Positions 1 to 8,506 of a stretch of 34,394 nt of DNA are shown here, piece by piece. Both the position numbers and the translations under genes were made by a program. Source of the stretch: CADEFX01 sp050260355 (GTDB lineage Bacteria; Pseudomonadota; Alphaproteobacteria; Rhizobiales; Hyphomicrobiaceae); contig JBLNBZ010000116.1 in the NCBI GenBank assembly GCA_050260355.1, forward strand, positions 1-34,394, read 5' to 3'. Every line of letters starts with the position of its first letter. Position 1 is the first letter of the stretch. The notes under the pieces were generated by a model, which did not search any database, was not told where the DNA came from, and saw nothing but the letters and a program-made list of their open reading frames with translations.

Positions 1-222
1 GATCCGGCATGGCGGCGGCTTTACACCCTCCTGGAGCATTGGCAGGCGCCGCGCTTCCCGCTGCGGGGCGCCGACGCCCTTGCCCTTGGCGTCGAGCCGG
101 GTCCGGCCGTCGGCGAGCTGCTGCAGCAGCTCGAGAGCTGGTGGATGGACGAGGATTTCGTGCCCAGCGAAGCCGATCTGCGCGAGCGTCTTCACCAACT
201 GGTGCGCGAGCGCAAGGCCTGA
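1..222 (+). CDS. cca: CCA tRNA nucleotidyltransferase, C-terminal end (5' truncated by window)
   Basis: The open frame enters from the left edge in frame 1 and stops at TGA 220-222, giving the last 73 residues. The residues WRRLY, PRFPLRGADALALG and the WWMDEDF tail match the C-terminal part of the class II CCA-adding/poly(A) polymerase family found in alphaproteobacteria, where a PRFPLRG...GxxxG signature precedes a short acidic and aromatic tail. The enzyme would add or repair the 3' CCA of tRNAs in the cytoplasm. The catalytic head domain lies outside the window, so activity cannot be judged. The next gene starts 67 bases downstream on the same strand. The call rests on the tail alone, hence moderate confidence. 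Confidence 0.7.
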   Translation, partial: DPAWRRLYTLLEHWQAPRFPLRGADALALGVEPGPAVGELLQQLESWWMDEDFVPSEADLRERLHQLVRERKA

Positions 223-289
223 CCCAGAGGCGTCTTCTCTCCTTGCCCGGAACGCGTTAGCCTCGCGTGTCCTTACGACGCGAGGGGAC

Positions 290-1168
290 ATGAGGGGCTT
301 TCGGGCAAGCCTGCGGTGCGCCGCCTTCGTGGTGGTCGCGCTCGCCGTCTATGCCACAGCGGTCATGGCCGGCGAGCAGCACGATGCCGGCTATTGGAGC
401 AGCGGGCGCATGTCACTCGGGCTGCGCCCGGAACGATGGCGCTCCGAGCCGATGCTTGCACCGCGCTCGCGCAAGCCCAGCCAGTGCAGCAGGTGGCGGG
501 CTGCCGCTTCGCGCCTGGGCGAAACCTATGCGGGCCATGTCCTTCGGCAAACGGTGATCCCGCGCGAGTGCCGCTTCCTCGACGCCGACCGGGCGGACGA
601 AACCTGGGACTGGCCCTGGGCCTCGCTGAGCGGCGGACGCGTGGTTCCACCTCGCCTGCATGCAACGTTCGGCGCCTGGGAGATCCGCTGCGGCAGCGCC
701 GGTGCGCGGCGGCGCTGCGCACTGCTGCATCGAGACCCGATCGCGCTGGATCACGAGCTCGACGCCGCCAATCCGGCGATCGTCACGCATTTCGTCATCG
801 ATGTGGTCGGCGGCAGGGAGAGCCTGCTGTGGCGGATGTTCGTTCCTATCGAGGCTGCGGCTGCAGACTCGAGGGCGGCAACGCGCGCGGCCACCCGCTC
901 CAGCGTCGTGCGCTACCGCCTGCATGCGGCGGAGCGGAGCGAGCCTTTTCCGGTGTGCACTGAATCGGCCTGCCTGATGGAGGCCAACATTCGCCACGCA
1001 GGAGAGGTTGCCACACACCTTTGGGACGGAAAGCCGCTCGATCTTCACATCTGGCTGCATTCCGACCGGGCCGTCGACGTGACGTTGCCCGCCGCAGGCT
1101 TCAGGGCCGGTCTCAAGGAGCTCGTTCGACTGCGCCGCGAGGAGGTCCGCGCTGCGGGCAAGCGCTGA
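290..1168 (+). CDS. Secreted protein resembling invasion-associated locus B (IalB) family
   Basis: The protein has 292 residues from ATG 290, preferred over upstream in-frame starts because it directly begins a signal peptide: a basic N-terminus, a hydrophobic stretch at about residues 10-25, and likely cleavage after AVMA at about residue 27. The second half shows the IalB pattern: FGAWEIRC near residue 128 with paired cysteines (C134, C143), a second pair in VCTESAC, then a GF-containing segment (LPAAGFRAGLKEL) near the C-terminus. IalB-type proteins are periplasmic or outer-membrane associated and of poorly known function in non-pathogens. Residues 30-120 are extra relative to short IalB members and are not recognised. 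The TGA overlaps the next ATG as TGATG, so the two genes are probably translationally coupled. Confidence 0.6.
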   Translation: MRGFRASLRCAAFVVVALAVYATAVMAGEQHDAGYWSSGRMSLGLRPERWRSEPMLAPRSRKPSQCSRWRAAASRLGETYAGHVLRQTVIPRECRFLDADRADETWDWPWASLSGGRVVPPRLHATFGAWEIRCGSAGARRRCALLHRDPIALDHELDAANPAIVTHFVIDVVGGRESLLWRMFVPIEAAAADSRAATRAATRSSVVRYRLHAAERSEPFPVCTESACLMEANIRHAGEVATHLWDGKPLDLHIWLHSDRAVDVTLPAAGFRAGLKELVRLRREEVRAAGKR

Positions 1169-1410
1169 TGGCCGACCCGATGAACGCCGATGCCAGCGGT
1201 CCGCCCGGACAGGCGCGCATCGTGCGCGCGATCTTCGCGGCAATGGCGCTTCTCTCCCTCCTCGGCGGGCTTGCGTTCTACCTCCTTGCCGAGCGGCTGG
1301 GAGTCGAGTCAACCACCGCGCGGCTGGTCGCCTCGGCGTTCCTCATCACGGCGGTGCTCGACGCACTCGTGCTCTACGCCTGGGACCGGCTGTTCAAGCC
1401 GGGGAAGTGA
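1168..1410 (+). CDS. Small two-helix membrane protein, unknown function
   Basis: This 80-residue protein starts at ATG 1168, which shares one base with the stop codon of the upstream IalB-like gene (TGATG), a strong sign of coupled translation. It has two hydrophobic segments, about residues 20-38 and 48-68, separated by a short charged loop (AERLGVEST), and a basic C-terminal tail (WDRLFKPGK). This predicts an inner-membrane hairpin protein. I do not recognise a named family. Its position after a CCA-adding enzyme and a secreted protein gives no clear functional clue. The coding call rests on the overlap, a sensible start and a coherent membrane topology. Confidence 0.6.
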   Translation: MADPMNADASGPPGQARIVRAIFAAMALLSLLGGLAFYLLAERLGVESTTARLVASAFLITAVLDALVLYAWDRLFKPGK

Positions 1411-1430
1411 TCGAAAAGCGTGCGCCGCGA

Positions 1431-1451
1431 CCCTCGGCTCAGAACCGAGGG
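1431..1451. terminator. Hairpin between convergent genes, possible bidirectional terminator
   Basis: A perfect 7-bp stem, CCCTCGG (1431-1437) and CCGAGGG (1445-1451), encloses a 7-nt loop. It lies exactly where the small membrane gene (+) and the acyl-CoA dehydrogenase-like gene (-) converge and covers the latter's stop codon. There is no proper T-tract on either side (only TTTT about 11 nt away on the minus strand), so intrinsic termination is uncertain. Confidence 0.35.
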
Positions 1452-2596
1452 CTGGTGGGAGGCAACCCGAGACCCAGACGTCCGCTGACGATGTAGTTGT
1501 TCGGGCTCATGGCCACGTGCTTCACAGCAGCGTGGACATCACGCACGCAGCGCTCGAGCAACGACGTCTCGAAGATGGTCGCCGCGCCCGCCGCAGCGCA
1601 CAGCCGGTCGACGACTTGCACGGCACTCTCCGCGGCAAAGGTGCATGCCGACCTGAATGTCGCGCGGGCCCGCACGAGCCGCTCTCCGCCAACGTCGGTC
1701 GCAATCATCAGATCGCTCATGGCTTCGCGCAGGAATGCGCGGCCCGCGCGCAACTGCGCGTCAGCCCGGCCGTGCTCGGATTGAACGATCTCGCGGTCGC
1801 GCAGGGGCACATTGGTGCCAGCGCGCGCCTTTGTCGCCGCCAGCTCCGTGAAGGCATCAACCGCGGCCTGTGCGATTCCGAGCGGCACCGCCGACACCGT
1901 CCAGGCGAACACGGACATGGCCGGCATGCGGTAGAGCAAGCCCGGCTGCGTCGGGTGGTGATCGGGAAAGGCGTGCACGTGCTGCGACGGCACAAGCAGA
2001 TCGCGGACCTCGAAATCGCAACTCCCAGTGCCACGCAATCCCGACACGTGCCAGGTGTCGATGATCGTGGTGTCCTTGCGTGCGAAATAGCAGCAGACGA
2101 GGCGCGTTGCATCGCCGCTGCCCGCCTCTGCGGCGTTGCACAGTCCCATGAAGTGGGTCGCGTGATGCGCACCGCTGCCGAACGGCCACCGTCCCGTGAC
2201 CTTGTAGCCGCCCTTCACCGGCACTGCGCTGCCCACTGCTCCGGTGGCGCTGGCGACGAACGCACGCTGATCGTAGAACCAGGCGCGGGCGACGGTCTCG
2301 GGCAGATATCCCGCGACGCGGCTCATGCCGCCGCCGTTACCGACAAGCCAGCCGATCGAACCATCCAGTCCGGCAGCGGCCTCCACCACGCACATGAACT
2401 CTTGCGGCGACAGCTCCGGCCCGCCGAACGCCTGTGGCAACCACAGACGAAAGAGCCCAGCATCGGCCAAGGCATCGAAGACGGGCGCGGGGAGCCGGCG
2501 CTCCCGGTCGATCGCCTGGCGATGCTCGGCGACAAACGGCGCGAGCTGCCGAGTCCTCTCCAGGATCGCGTCGACGTTTGAAGCGCTGAGGCTCAT
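1439..2596 (-). CDS. Acyl-CoA dehydrogenase-fold flavoenzyme, possibly a flavin-dependent hydroxylase
   Basis: This 385-residue protein has the acyl-CoA dehydrogenase layout: an N-terminal helical domain (LPAPVFDALADAGLFRLWLPQAFGG, about residues 35-60), a middle beta domain (GGYKVTGRWPFGSGAHHATHF, about 125-150; GLRGTGSCDFEV), and a C-terminal helical bundle. The GRWPFGSG and GLRGTGS motifs and the moderate length fit the group that includes two-component flavin monooxygenases (HpaB/DszC-like, Acyl-CoA_dh_2 C-terminal domain) better than classical fatty acyl-CoA dehydrogenases. The substrate cannot be read from the sequence. It is transcribed divergently from a LysR regulator 120 bases away, which may control it. 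No flavin reductase partner is adjacent. Confidence 0.75.
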   Translation of the reverse strand: MSLSASNVDAILERTRQLAPFVAEHRQAIDRERRLPAPVFDALADAGLFRLWLPQAFGGPELSPQEFMCVVEAAAGLDGSIGWLVGNGGGMSRVAGYLPETVARAWFYDQRAFVASATGAVGSAVPVKGGYKVTGRWPFGSGAHHATHFMGLCNAAEAGSGDATRLVCCYFARKDTTIIDTWHVSGLRGTGSCDFEVRDLLVPSQHVHAFPDHHPTQPGLLYRMPAMSVFAWTVSAVPLGIAQAAVDAFTELAATKARAGTNVPLRDREIVQSEHGRADAQLRAGRAFLREAMSDLMIATDVGGERLVRARATFRSACTFAAESAVQVVDRLCAAAGAATIFETSLLERCVRDVHAAVKHVAMSPNNYIVSGRLGLGLPPTSPRF

Positions 2597-2716
2597 GGCA
2601 TGGCGTACATCGGGCGCTGTGGCTCCAGTCTCTCGGCGATCATTGTAAGTAGCGGCAGCCCACGCAAGATCGAAGAATTCAGCTGCAGATCAAGCCATTT
2701 CATCTACGATTGGGCC

Positions 2717-3676
2717 ATGAAACGGCTGCCTCCCCTGACCGAGTTGCGCGCCTTCGAGGCGGCCGCGCGCCATTTGAGCTTCAAGGTCGCCGCCGCCGAG
2801 CTCGGCGTCACGCCGACGGCCATCAGCCACCAGATCAAGCTGCTCGAGCAGCACTGCGGCGAGCCCTTGTTCCGGCGGCGGCCAAGGCCTGTCGCCCTGA
2901 CCTCGGCCGGCGAGCAACTCTTTCCCGTCGTGCGCGATGGATTCGAAAGCTTCGCCGAAGCGCTGGCGGCCGTAGGCGCGCGCAGCGCACGGGGTAGATT
3001 GCGCGTAACGGCCACGAACGCATTTGCCGCGCGCTGGCTCGTACCGCGATTGGCAGACTGGCGACAATCACATCCGCGGCTCAGAATCGATATCATCGGT
3101 ACGGATGCGGTATTGAGCCTGAAGGCGAGCGAGGCCGACGTTGCCATCAGGTATGCGCGCACACCTCCGACCGACGGACATCCGCTCGAGCTGATGCGCG
3201 ACACGTTCCACGTTGTCGGCAGCCCTTCGCTGGTCGGCACCTCGGGCAAGATGCGGAGCCCGGCCGCCCTCACCCGCTTCCCGCTGATCGAGATCGAATG
3301 GCCGCCCACCGATACGGCGGCGCCGAGCTGGCAGCGTTGGGAGACTGCGGCAAAGCTCCGCTGCAAGGCGGTGCCTCAGCTTTCGAGCTTGCCGACGCTG
3401 TCCTTCCGCGAGGAGCTTCATGCCATCGAGGCAGTGATCGCGGGACAGGGTCTGGCGATATGCAGTGACGTGCTGGTAGAACCGGAGCTGGCCAGCAGCA
3501 CGCTCGTACGCGTGTCGGATATCACGCTGCCCGGCTATGGCTTCTACGTCGTGCACCGGCCCGGGCACGCAAAGGAAGCCTCGATCAGGGCGTTTGTCGC
3601 GTGGGCGCGAGCCATGGCGTCAGGTGCGCCGGTGAGCTCACGACACGCCCGCAGCGCTCACACCACGACCGGCTGA
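2717..3676 (+). CDS. LysR-family transcriptional regulator, GcvA-like
   Basis: ATG 2717 gives 319 residues, the normal LysR length. Upstream in-frame starts would add a tail with no family match. The N-terminus (LPPLTELRAFEAAARHLSFK) and winged helix-turn-helix (AAAELGVTPTAISHQIKLLE, about residues 26-45) are typical of the GcvA subgroup. The C-terminal effector domain begins near residue 95 (GRLRVTATNAFAARWLVPRL). It probably regulates the divergent acyl-CoA dehydrogenase-like gene, since LysR proteins often control the neighbour across the shared promoter region (2597-2716). The 3' end overlaps the convergent pncB gene by 19 bases. The effector molecule is unknown. Confidence 0.85.
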   Translation: MKRLPPLTELRAFEAAARHLSFKVAAAELGVTPTAISHQIKLLEQHCGEPLFRRRPRPVALTSAGEQLFPVVRDGFESFAEALAAVGARSARGRLRVTATNAFAARWLVPRLADWRQSHPRLRIDIIGTDAVLSLKASEADVAIRYARTPPTDGHPLELMRDTFHVVGSPSLVGTSGKMRSPAALTRFPLIEIEWPPTDTAAPSWQRWETAAKLRCKAVPQLSSLPTLSFREELHAIEAVIAGQGLAICSDVLVEPELASSTLVRVSDITLPGYGFYVVHRPGHAKEASIRAFVAWARAMASGAPVSSRHARSAHTTTG

Positions 3677-4950
3677 CAAACCTGCTCGCCGACGCCGAAC
3701 ACGCGCCGGTAGCGCTCGATCTCATCGGGGGGACCGACAGCTTTGGTCGGGTTGTCCGACAGCTTCACGGCGGGACGGCCATTGGCCGAGATGACCTTGC
3801 ACACGATCGAGAAGGGGTCGAGGCCGCCATCGGGTCCGAAGCCGCGGAAGTCATTGGTCAACAGCGTGCCCCAGCCGAAGCCGATCCTGATGCGCCCGTG
3901 GAAGTGACGGTGAATTTCCTCGATCAGCTCGACGTCGAGTCCGTCGGAAAAAATGGCAAGCTTCGTGTGCGGATCCTGACCGCGCCGACGCCACCAGTCG
4001 ATCGCCATCTCGCCGCCCTCGAACGGATCGCCGGAGTCGATGCGCACGCCGGTCCAGTGCGTCATCCAGTCCGGAGCGTTCTCGAGAAATCCCTTCGTGC
4101 CGTAGGTGTCGGGCAGGATCACGCGCAGGTTGCCCTCGTAGTCGTCCTGCCAGTCCGACAGCACGCGATAGGGCGCCTCGGCGAGCGCCCGGTCACCGCG
4201 GGCCAGCGCGGCGTAGACCATCGGCAGCTCGTGCGCGTTGGTGCCGATCGCCTCCACCTCGCGGCGCAGGGCGATGAGGCAGTTGGACGTACCCAAGAAG
4301 GCAGGCCCCAAGCCCTCGATCATGGCCTGGACGCACCAGTCCTGCCACAGGAAGCCGTGGCGCCGCCGCGTGCCGAAGTCGGCGATGCTGAGCTCAGCCA
4401 GATTCTTGAGCCGCCGGATCTTCTCCCACACGCGCGTCATGGCGCGCGCGTAGAGCACCTGCAGCTCGAACTTGCCCATGCCCTTGGTGACCGCGCGCGA
4501 GTGCAGCTCCATGATGACGGCCAGCGCCGGGATCTCCCACATGGTGGTCTCGATCCAGGGCCCGTCGAACGTCAGCTCGTACTGATCGCCACGCCGCTCG
4601 AGGTGGTAGGGAGGAAACCGGAAGTTCTCGAGCCAGTGGATGAAGTCCGGCGAGAACATCTGCCGCTTGCCGTAGAACATGTTGCCGCGCAGCCAGGTCG
4701 ACTCTCCGCGCGACAGCGACAGCGAGCGGATGTGGTCGAGCTGCTCTCTGAGCTCCCCCTCGTCGATCAGGTTCGCCAGCGGCACGTTCTGCGAGCGGTT
4801 GATGATGCCGAAGGTCACTCTGACATGGCGGTGCCGCCGGAAGATGGTTTGCGCCATCAGCAGCTTGTAGAAATCGGTGTCGAGCACCGAGCGCACGATC
4901 GGATCGATCTTCCAGGTGTGGTTGTAGACGCGCGTGGCGATGTCGGTCAT
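3658..4950 (-). CDS. pncB: Nicotinate phosphoribosyltransferase
   Basis: The 430-residue protein catalyses formation of nicotinate mononucleotide from nicotinate and PRPP with ATP hydrolysis, the salvage entry to NAD. Family motifs are clear: LDTDFYKLLMAQ near residue 23, DFGTRRRHGF at about 191-200, and GTNAHELPM with H240, which corresponds to the histidine phosphorylated in the catalytic cycle. Further matches are VRIDSGDPF, FSDGLD and KLSDNPTKA. ATG at 4950 gives a standard N-terminus. The length equals the usual proteobacterial enzyme. It converges with and overlaps the LysR gene by 19 bases and is followed upstream (toward higher coordinates) by the groESL terminator. Confidence 0.95.
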   Translation of the reverse strand: MTDIATRVYNHTWKIDPIVRSVLDTDFYKLLMAQTIFRRHRHVRVTFGIINRSQNVPLANLIDEGELREQLDHIRSLSLSRGESTWLRGNMFYGKRQMFSPDFIHWLENFRFPPYHLERRGDQYELTFDGPWIETTMWEIPALAVIMELHSRAVTKGMGKFELQVLYARAMTRVWEKIRRLKNLAELSIADFGTRRRHGFLWQDWCVQAMIEGLGPAFLGTSNCLIALRREVEAIGTNAHELPMVYAALARGDRALAEAPYRVLSDWQDDYEGNLRVILPDTYGTKGFLENAPDWMTHWTGVRIDSGDPFEGGEMAIDWWRRRGQDPHTKLAIFSDGLDVELIEEIHRHFHGRIRIGFGWGTLLTNDFRGFGPDGGLDPFSIVCKVISANGRPAVKLSDNPTKAVGPPDEIERYRRVFGVGEQVCQPVVV

Positions 4951-5045
4951 GAGGCGATGAGCTTCCGGCGGGCGCGGACGGCGAAACTCGACGGGCGATA
5001 GTGAAACGCCGACAGCGGCAAATCAACCTGCACGCATCGGGTAGC

Positions 5046-5076
5046 AAAAAGGCCGCCGCGGCAACCCGCGACGGCC
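5046..5076 (-). terminator. Rho-independent terminator of groESL
   Basis: On the minus strand an 11-bp stem (5066-5076 with 5051-5061, one mismatch) with a four-base loop is followed immediately by five T residues (plus-strand AAAAA at 5046-5050). It lies 24 bases after the groL stop in the direction of groL transcription. Confidence 0.8.
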
Positions 5077-5100
5077 CACTTGGTCAAGGAGAGAGAAACT

Positions 5101-6741
<1,641 letters not shown>

Positions 6742-6791
6742 TGTTGGCTACTCCTGGTTTGCAGAAACCTGTCTAATCGAACTGGTGACGA

Positions 6792-7106
6792 TCAGGCAGC
6801 GGCGCGAACCGACGCCTTGCCCTCGATGACGCCGAGGATGTCGCTCTCCTTCATAATGAGCAGCTCCTGGCCATCGATCTTGACCTCTGTTCCGGACCAC
6901 TTGCCGAACAGCACACGGTCACCGGTTTTCACGTCGAGCGGAACGAGCCGGCCGCCTTCATCACGGCCGCCGGGGCCAACGGCAACGACCTCGCCCTGCA
7001 TCGGCTTTTCCTTGGCCGTGTCGGGAATGATGATGCCGCCGGCGGTCTTTGTATCCTCCTCAATCCGGCGCACTACGACGCGGTCGTGCAGAGGACGAAA
7101 CTTCAT
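6792..7106 (-). CDS. groES: Co-chaperonin GroES (10 kDa)
   Basis: This 104-residue protein forms the seven-membered lid of the GroEL cage. It starts MKFRPLHDRVVVRRIEE and contains the mobile loop KTAGGIIIPDTAKEKP and the conserved GDRVLFGKWSGTEVKIDG segment. The C-terminus is a few residues longer than the usual 95-97 (ASVRAAA tail). ATG 7106 is preceded by a GAGAGG ribosome-binding site. It is the first gene of the groES-groL operon, and the long leader upstream carries a CIRCE inverted repeat. Confidence 0.97.
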   Translation of the reverse strand: MKFRPLHDRVVVRRIEEDTKTAGGIIIPDTAKEKPMQGEVVAVGPGGRDEGGRLVPLDVKTGDRVLFGKWSGTEVKIDGQELLIMKESDILGVIEGKASVRAAA

Positions 7107-7232
7107 GACTGACCTCTCGATGCTACGAATGCTACCGGCTCAGGCCCACAATCTGCCGCGACCAGCCGCGGGAGCCGCACCGGCATCGGGGCCCCGGGCC
7201 GCGTGAAAGGGCTCTCACGCCGGTGAGGCCCG

Positions 7233-7262
7233 TATATGCGGCAGGCCCATTAGCACTGTCAA
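7233..7262 (-). promoter_or_regulatory. Putative groESL promoter
   Basis: On the minus strand a perfect TTGACA (plus 7257-7262) lies inside the CIRCE repeat, with an AT-rich GCATATACG stretch (plus about 7232-7240) 17-20 bases downstream as a degenerate -10. The -35 is convincing; the -10 is weak and its exact spacing is uncertain. The distance to the groES start is about 125 bases. Confidence 0.5.
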
Positions 7263-7276
7263 GGAGAGAGTGCCAA
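7250..7276. promoter_or_regulatory. CIRCE element (HrcA operator)
   Basis: TTAGCACTG (7250-7258), a nine-base spacer, then GAGTGCCAA (7268-7276) matches the CIRCE consensus TTAGCACTC-N9-GAGTGCTAA with one change in each arm. CIRCE is the binding site of the heat-shock repressor HrcA. Here it overlaps the -35 box of the groESL promoter, so HrcA would block polymerase directly. hrcA itself is not in this window. Confidence 0.93.
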
Positions 7277-7371
7277 AGGTCGCCCGGGCCAGGCGCCGGT
7301 GCAGATCTTTTAATGTTTTTGGGTAGCGCGATCCGATCGGAACGGCTCATACCTCGAGCAGGACGTCCCGC

Positions 7372-7409
7372 AAAAACAATAGCCCACGCGGAGGAGTCTT
7401 CGCGCGGGC
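7372..7409 (-). terminator. Rho-independent terminator of the H-NS-like gene
   Basis: A 9-bp stem (7382-7390 with 7401-7409, one A-C mismatch) has a ten-base loop. On the minus strand it is followed by TATTGTTTTT (plus 7372-7381). It lies about 40 bases beyond the H-NS-like stop codon. Confidence 0.75.
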
Positions 7410-7446
7410 ATTAGTCCGGAATGTATCTTGCTCGGATTGGTTGAAA

Positions 7447-7758
7447 TCAGATCGAGAAATCGTTCAGCTTGGCTCCTTTTGCCAGCTTTGCCGCGAGCCA
7501 TTTCGGCTGCCGACCCCGGCCCGTCCACGTCTCGGCCGGATTATCTTTGTTGCGGTACTTGATTGCGACCTTCGAGCCCTTCCGGCCGCCGCCGAAAAGC
7601 TCGCTTACTGTGAAACCTGCATTCTCGGCCAGTGACGCGATCTTCTGTTTGAGATCCGACCGCTCGCGCTCCTTTGCGTTGGTAATCGCGCGTTTCACGC
7701 GCGCCTCCAGCTCGAGCAGATCTTTCAAGGACATCTTGTCCACGTTAATGGTAGCCAT
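7447..7758 (-). CDS. H-NS family nucleoid-associated DNA-binding protein
   Basis: ATG 7758 gives 103 residues and is preceded by the strong ribosome-binding site AAAGGGG; an upstream GTG would add an unsupported tail. The N-terminal half is a helical oligomerisation region (MSLKDLLELEARVKRAITNA). The C-terminal half carries the H-NS DNA-binding signature NPAETWTGRGRQPKWLA, where the TWTG-G-R-P core contacts AT-rich minor grooves. Such proteins compact the nucleoid and silence AT-rich or foreign genes. The gene is monocistronic, with its own terminator, and is separated from the divergent usg gene by about 350 bases containing a palindrome. Confidence 0.9.
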   Translation of the reverse strand: MATINVDKMSLKDLLELEARVKRAITNAKERERSDLKQKIASLAENAGFTVSELFGGGRKGSKVAIKYRNKDNPAETWTGRGRQPKWLAAKLAKGAKLNDFSI

Positions 7759-8104
7759 CTTGCGCCCCTTTCCCGGTTTTTTCATGCGCGGAGCTATAAA
7801 CGCTCCGAGAATGGATTGCACGAGGAATATTTCAATTTCGGTCTCTCATAACCCGTTCGTTAGGCAATGGATAATTGCCTCTGCACTGCAACCGGCGGTT
7901 CTGGATTACGCGCCCAACCGAATGACGGTTGCCTGAATATCCCGCATCAGAGGCAGACAATCTCGGCACGCCCGACTGCTAGCAATCGTGGCTCGCTGCT
8001 GCCAACCAATTGAAAAAACACGAGAAACTCATTGTATGCCGGCGCGTTTACAATATCCTGGACCGATCACGAGTCGCCGGAGGAGAATCGAAGGAGATCT
8101 ACGC
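7759..8104. other. Divergent intergenic region with a 19-bp palindrome
   Basis: This 346-base region separates the divergently transcribed H-NS-like and usg genes and is more AT-rich than its surroundings. It contains a perfect inverted repeat, AGGCAAT (7862-7868), GGATA, ATTGCCT (7874-7880), and a looser TGCCT/AGGCA pair at 7930-7955. A GAAGGAGAT ribosome-binding site for usg lies just before 8101. Promoters must be present, but I cannot place convincing -35/-10 pairs. I see no gene in it. Confidence 0.5.
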
Positions 8105-8374
8105 ATGAGCCATAGAGACCTGGCGGCACAGCTCCGAGGCTTCAGCCTGACGACCGCGGAAATCTACTACCGCATGCCGGATCACCCATCCCTGCTGCAA
8201 AGCTACGTGTGGCAGGACTACGATCTCCACCCGATGTTTCCGAAGCTGAAAAAGTTTCTCGACTTTTGGTCGAGAAATCTGGAGGGCAGGCTCTATCGCA
8301 TCAGGGTCGCCCATCAGGCGCTCATCCACCCGCGCGAGTTTCGCCTCGTAGCTGACGAGATGCGGCTGCACTGA
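8105..8374 (+). CDS. usg: Usg-family protein
   Basis: This 89-residue protein starts at ATG 8105 with the ribosome-binding site AAGGAG seven bases upstream. The sequence LTTAEIYYRMPDHPSLLQSY followed by WQDYDLHPMFPKLKKFLDFW is characteristic of the Usg family, a small conserved protein almost confined to alphaproteobacteria and first noted near tryptophan genes in Caulobacter. Its biochemical role is unknown. No signal peptide or membrane segment is visible, so it is probably cytoplasmic. It stands alone between the H-NS-like gene and a DUF3604 gene 132 bases downstream. Confidence 0.88.
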   Translation: MSHRDLAAQLRGFSLTTAEIYYRMPDHPSLLQSYVWQDYDLHPMFPKLKKFLDFWSRNLEGRLYRIRVAHQALIHPREFRLVADEMRLH

Positions 8375-8506
8375 CGTCACACGCGGGCTCGCGCTAGCTC
8401 ACGCCTTCGGCAACGAGACACTTCAACCGTTGCGCATGCGCATCCGGTGCGCCAGCCTGCTTGGCGTAGCCAAGTCGCGCGCAGCGGAGCGAAGTCAGGA
8501 GCGGCG

